Source: an uncultured Selenomonas sp.
GTDB taxonomy: Bacteria; Bacillota; Negativicutes; Selenomonadales; Selenomonadaceae
Length of the DNA stretch: 15,655 bases
Direction of reading: 5' to 3'
NCBI GenBank assembly: GCA_937915915.1
Contig: CALGGN010000407.1
Location: 1 to 15,655 of the forward strand
Below are positions 12,920 through 15,655 of this stretch, in pieces. Made by a program: the position numbers and the translations under genes. The stretch's first letter is position 1, and the number at the start of each line of letters is the position of its first letter. A model generated the notes under the pieces. That model was not told the origin of the DNA, did not search any database, and saw only the letters and a list, made by a program, of their open reading frames with translations.

Positions 12920-14254
12920 TTTAACTGTCGGCCAAAAACTCACCTGCAGGGAATCCATGCAGATACCGTCTGCCAGCAGGTCGATCCGTCCCTTTATGGC
13001 GCCGATCTGTTTCAGATCCGCCTTCGTGAAAACCGCATAATAAATCCAATCCGCATCTTCCATGCCCCGCTTTTCACAAACAGGCTGCCCCTCCATGTCA
13101 TAGGCCACGAAGCGAACCTCACGGGGAGATCCGGCAACCTTCGCGCGCAGCTTCGTCGACGGGCGGATATCGGCAGCGGCAGGTGTGAGAAAATACCCAT
13201 ACTGCGGCGCGGCATCCCTGCGCGTGACCTTCAGCGCCCGATAATTTGCCGCCCTGCTCGCAGAAAGCAGCTGATATTCCGACGTTGCCACCATCCGATC
13301 CAGATCGCCCGGATAAAGAATCGGCAATTCCTGCAAATCCACAAAGGCATCTCCCGGATACCGCGGATCGATCACGCCGCTTTCCGCATCTTTGCCCGGT
13401 GTGTAAGCATAGAGCAGATTGTGCGCCTGCCTCACATCGCGCAGATATTCCACCGTATAGCGGTAGAGATTGCGGAATTCCGCATCGCTGCAGCCTGCCG
13501 TTCCCCACCAGACATGCTCGGAGCTGCTTTCCGGATAAGGATAGAACACCACCGGGATTCCCTTTTCCTGCAGCATCTGCGCATAATCCGCAGCTAAATC
13601 CAGATATCCCGTAAACACAGGATTCAGATCGCCTCCCGGCAGGATGCGCGGAACCAGCCCTTCCGTCAGCACATGGGAGGTGTCATCGCTGTAATCCCAT
13701 GTCTCATTGACTTTTCCCTTTTCCTGCACTAGGGCGAAATTCGGCGGATCGACGCTGAGCCCCTGCAGGATCTCGCGCTCGTGCCATGCTGCCGCATAAT
13801 GCATAAGCTCCGCCTTCACCTTTTTTTCCGCCTGAAAAAAAGTGAGCGGTTTCTTTCCGCCATTCACCTGCTTCTCATGGAGCAGCTTGCCGAATACATG
13901 CAGATCCAGCATCACGATGGCAGGATCATCCTGTACCGCGCCCTGTTTCCGCTGCTTTCCCCATCGGGCTGCCTCCTCCGGTTCCTGGATCTGCTGCCCG
14001 TATAAAAGGTACTTGGCCGCACGCAGTCCATGCAGGTACGCGTACAGCTTCCCCGTTTCCTCCGAAGCCTTCGGGTCGACCAGCCGGATCACCGGAGGAA
14101 CGGACAGCTCCGAAAGTTTCACCTGCCCAACGGGCAGCCGATAAACCTGCTCGGCGGCAGGAGCCGCCTCCGCAGCAGATAGGGCGGGAACGCCCAGCCA
14201 GATTGCTGCCGGCAGCAGCAGCGCAGCGATCCGCTTGCCATTCATTGACCGCAT
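12917..14254 (-). CDS. Secreted glycoside hydrolase, family 26-like
   Basis: A 445-aa exported protein. Residues 1-30 are a Sec signal peptide (KRIAALLLPAAIWLGVPALS, then AAEA). The body follows the GH26 (beta-mannanase-type) TIM barrel: LYAYLHGLRAAKYLLYGQQ (70-88), LPGGDLNPVFTGYLDLAADY (205-224), GIPVVFYPYPE (232-242) and HVWWGTAGCSDAEFRNLYRY (247-266), then NLLYAYTPG. Glu242 lies where the acid/base Glu of the HExNG motif is expected, but the preceding His is Pro. Glu326 (MVATSEYQLL) is a candidate nucleophile. Residues from about 365 look like a small beta domain. The ATG at 14254 has AAAGGAG upstream with a long spacer (about 12 nt). The substrate may be a beta-mannan or a self-made exopolysaccharide. 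Activity is uncertain because of the altered motif. Confidence 0.8.
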   Translation of the reverse strand: MRSMNGKRIAALLLPAAIWLGVPALSAAEAAPAAEQVYRLPVGQVKLSELSVPPVIRLVDPKASEETGKLYAYLHGLRAAKYLLYGQQIQEPEEAARWGKQRKQGAVQDDPAIVMLDLHVFGKLLHEKQVNGGKKPLTFFQAEKKVKAELMHYAAAWHEREILQGLSVDPPNFALVQEKGKVNETWDYSDDTSHVLTEGLVPRILPGGDLNPVFTGYLDLAADYAQMLQEKGIPVVFYPYPESSSEHVWWGTAGCSDAEFRNLYRYTVEYLRDVRQAHNLLYAYTPGKDAESGVIDPRYPGDAFVDLQELPILYPGDLDRMVATSEYQLLSASRAANYRALKVTRRDAAPQYGYFLTPAAADIRPSTKLRAKVAGSPREVRFVAYDMEGQPVCEKRGMEDADWIYYAVFTKADLKQIGAIKGRIDLLADGICMDSLQVSFWPTVK

Positions 14255-14297
14255 ATGCCAAAATCACTCCTTTGGAACAGCTCTTGAGGAACTGTCG

Positions 14298-14344
14298 AAA
14301 AAAAACACTCCCATCTATGTTCAGAGTGCCCATAGATGAGAGTG
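14298..14344 (-). terminator. Rho-independent terminator of the 232-aa gene
   Basis: 14-nt arms (14306-14319 and 14331-14344, CACTC.CATCTATG) pair with one mismatch. On the minus strand they are followed by T8 (14298-14305), 22 nt after the stop at 14366. It isolates this gene from the GH26-like gene downstream. Confidence 0.88.
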
Positions 14345-14365
14345 CTGCCAAATGACACATCCTGA

Positions 14366-15064
14366 TTACAGGGTCTTCGACTCCTCCGCCGCAGCCGTGC
14401 TTGCCGCCGCGGTTCCATTGATCTGCGAGGACAGATTGTCGAAACGCTTCATGATCTCCGCATAGGTATCCTTTGTGATCTGAGGCATATCCTTTGCACC
14501 CGTTGCGTCCTTGAACTCGACGCCGGCCTGCTTGAAGCCCTCCTCGACTGCCGCACGCATCTTTTCCAGCTTGTCCGGATCTCCTCCCGCAATCGTCGAT
14601 GCGAGATCAAAGATGCGCGTTGCCACAGCGTCCACTGACCAGTCGCCGCCCTCGCCGACTGCCTTCGCCGCCTCCTCGGGCGTCGTGGCAACCGCCGGAA
14701 GCGCAAAGCGATCCGTCGTGATCAGCGTGCCATCGAAGTTCAGCGCACTGATATTATCATCCAAGAAGCCCTGCAACTTCACATTTTGCGCGGTGAGCGT
14801 CTTGATCATGAGCTCCTGGCTCTTCGCAATGCCCTCCTTCAGGATATCCACCTGCTCAGCGGTCAATCCCTTCACACCATCGGAAGCCTTCTGCGCCGCA
14901 TCCTCGATATCGACGGAATAAGCCTCACCTGCATTGAGTCCCGCAGCCTGCGTTGTCTGGGTGGCATCCGCTGCCGCACTCGTCTTTGCTTTTGTCGTGG
15001 ATGCCGTCTGATAAGCAGCTATCCCCGACTGCACATTTGACAAAGTCCCTACATCCATGTTCAT
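14366..15064 (-). CDS. Uncharacterised protein, Ala/Thr-rich, 232 aa
   Basis: No named family recognised. Residues 1-45 are low-complexity, rich in Ala, Thr, Ser and Gln and without a signal peptide, like the flexible ends of flagellar or type III-exported proteins. Residues 48-110 are helical (SVDIEDAAQKASDGVKGLTA, EQVDILKEGIAKSQELMIKT). Residues 135-222 form a second helical region (GGDWSVDAVATRIFDLASTI, AVEEGFKQAGVEF, then ITKDTYAEIMKRFDNL). The acidic, helical, signal-less build would suit a cytoplasmic or flagellar-exported protein. AGGAGG precedes two in-frame ATGs, at 15064 (3-nt gap) and 15058 (9-nt gap); 15058 (MDVGTLSN) is equally or more likely. It forms a single-gene unit with its own terminator. 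Confidence 0.8.
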   Translation of the reverse strand: MNMDVGTLSNVQSGIAAYQTASTTKAKTSAAADATQTTQAAGLNAGEAYSVDIEDAAQKASDGVKGLTAEQVDILKEGIAKSQELMIKTLTAQNVKLQGFLDDNISALNFDGTLITTDRFALPAVATTPEEAAKAVGEGGDWSVDAVATRIFDLASTIAGGDPDKLEKMRAAVEEGFKQAGVEFKDATGAKDMPQITKDTYAEIMKRFDNLSSQINGTAAASTAAAEESKTL

Positions 15065-15187
15065 CTTCCTCCTTCGTACATTCTAGGAATCGTTTCCCAG
15101 ATTCCCGTGTGGTAAAACGCAGACAATCCTGCTATTTATATTATCGCAGATTTGGAAGGAAAAAGAAAGGGGTTTTTAAAATATTTA

Positions 15188-15592
15188 TCAGTATTTCTTC
15201 AGTCCTTCATCTGCATCCGACGGGTTCTTGCGGATATGCTCCTTATACTTCTCATACTCCTCCAGGAAGTTCTTGTCCTCCGTGGCCTCCATCTGCTTTG
15301 CCAGTGTCGCGACGGCTCCGATGCGCACAATCTCGTTGAGATCGAAATTTTCCAGCAGATACTTGATGGCATCCACCTGATCCTCCATGGTGTCATGGTC
15401 ATCCGTCACAAAGCGATTGAGCAGCAGCAGGTCGAAAATCTGCTGCTCCAGATTGGACCATTCCAGCGCCACGCCCGCATTGCTGCGCGGCGACCTGTCA
15501 GCGATTTTCCATTCATGCAGATCCCCGCCCGCGATATCCGGGATATACACATCATCCTCATTGTCGTCAAATTTCATCTTTTCATCCAACAT
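15188..15592 (-). CDS. Uncharacterised acidic protein, 134 aa
   Basis: Not recognised. The ATG at 15592 (MLDEKMKFDD) is chosen because AGGAAG lies about 5 nt upstream; the ATG at 15622 lacks such a site. The product is acidic and cytoplasmic: a disordered N-terminus (KFDDNEDDVYIPDIAGGDLH), a WKIADRSPRSNAG loop, then helices (LEQQIFDLLLLNRFVTDD, TMEDQVDAIKYLLENFDLNE, IVRIGAVATLAKQME) and a charged tail ending GLKKY. It is in line with the 232-aa gene, 123 nt upstream of it, but the gap is A/T-rich with possible -10 sequences, so co-transcription is unclear. Confidence 0.75.
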   Translation of the reverse strand: MLDEKMKFDDNEDDVYIPDIAGGDLHEWKIADRSPRSNAGVALEWSNLEQQIFDLLLLNRFVTDDHDTMEDQVDAIKYLLENFDLNEIVRIGAVATLAKQMEATEDKNFLEEYEKYKEHIRKNPSDADEGLKKY

Positions 15593-15655
15593 ACTGCTTC
15601 CTGCTACTAAAAACATAGACAAAAGTGTATATGTCTTAGAAATATTCCTTGTTCA

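Overview
The window looks like chromosomal DNA from a diderm (outer-membrane) Firmicute of the Negativicutes, most likely a Selenomonas/Mitsuokella-type organism. This is an inference from gene content and style: an RND efflux pump with a lipoprotein adaptor next to Firmicute-type Shine-Dalgarno sites (AGGAGG, AAGGAG), GCG/GGG/AGC-rich codon use, and lineage-type small hypothetical proteins. No rRNA, tRNA, CRISPR array or intact transposase was seen.

The left end (1 to about 905-935) does not match the rest. It holds a 3'-truncated panB of Bacteroidales style. Just upstream of panB is the C-terminal half of an ORF whose codon use (TCG, ATA, GCC, no GCG) matches panB and not the N-terminal half of the same ORF. 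The simplest reading is a chimeric assembly join, or less likely a real recombination, inside the ORF at 553-1485.

From about 935 rightwards the order is: the N-terminal half of a secreted repeat protein (-); a 69-aa unknown protein (+); a hybrid sensor kinase split by a frameshift (-); an RND pump and its lipoprotein adaptor, overlapping by ATGA (-); rpe (-); a divergent LysR regulator (+); a YgiT-type orphan antitoxin preceded by a decayed DUF4258 toxin (-); mscL with a C-terminal zinc ribbon (-); a structured non-coding RNA (-); a 105-aa unknown protein (+); a secreted GH26-like protein (-); and two unrecognised proteins (-).

Two signals lie outside the genes. First, a 29-bp sequence (24/29 identical) occurs twice: once exactly over the predicted promoter of the efflux operon, and once just past its end, upstream of the sensor kinase. 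This suggests shared control of pump and kinase. Second, the 545-bp gap between mscL and the 105-aa gene holds a minus-strand RNA of about 275 nt. It has a closing stem, several hairpins, two with the identical loop CAGGA, about ten GGA motifs, a strong terminator, and a sigma-28-like promoter (TAAG-N15-GACGATAA). These features recall CsrA-sequestering RNAs of the CsrB type, which are established in Gammaproteobacteria and not, to my knowledge, in this lineage. It is the best candidate here for an undescribed system, but remains a hypothesis.
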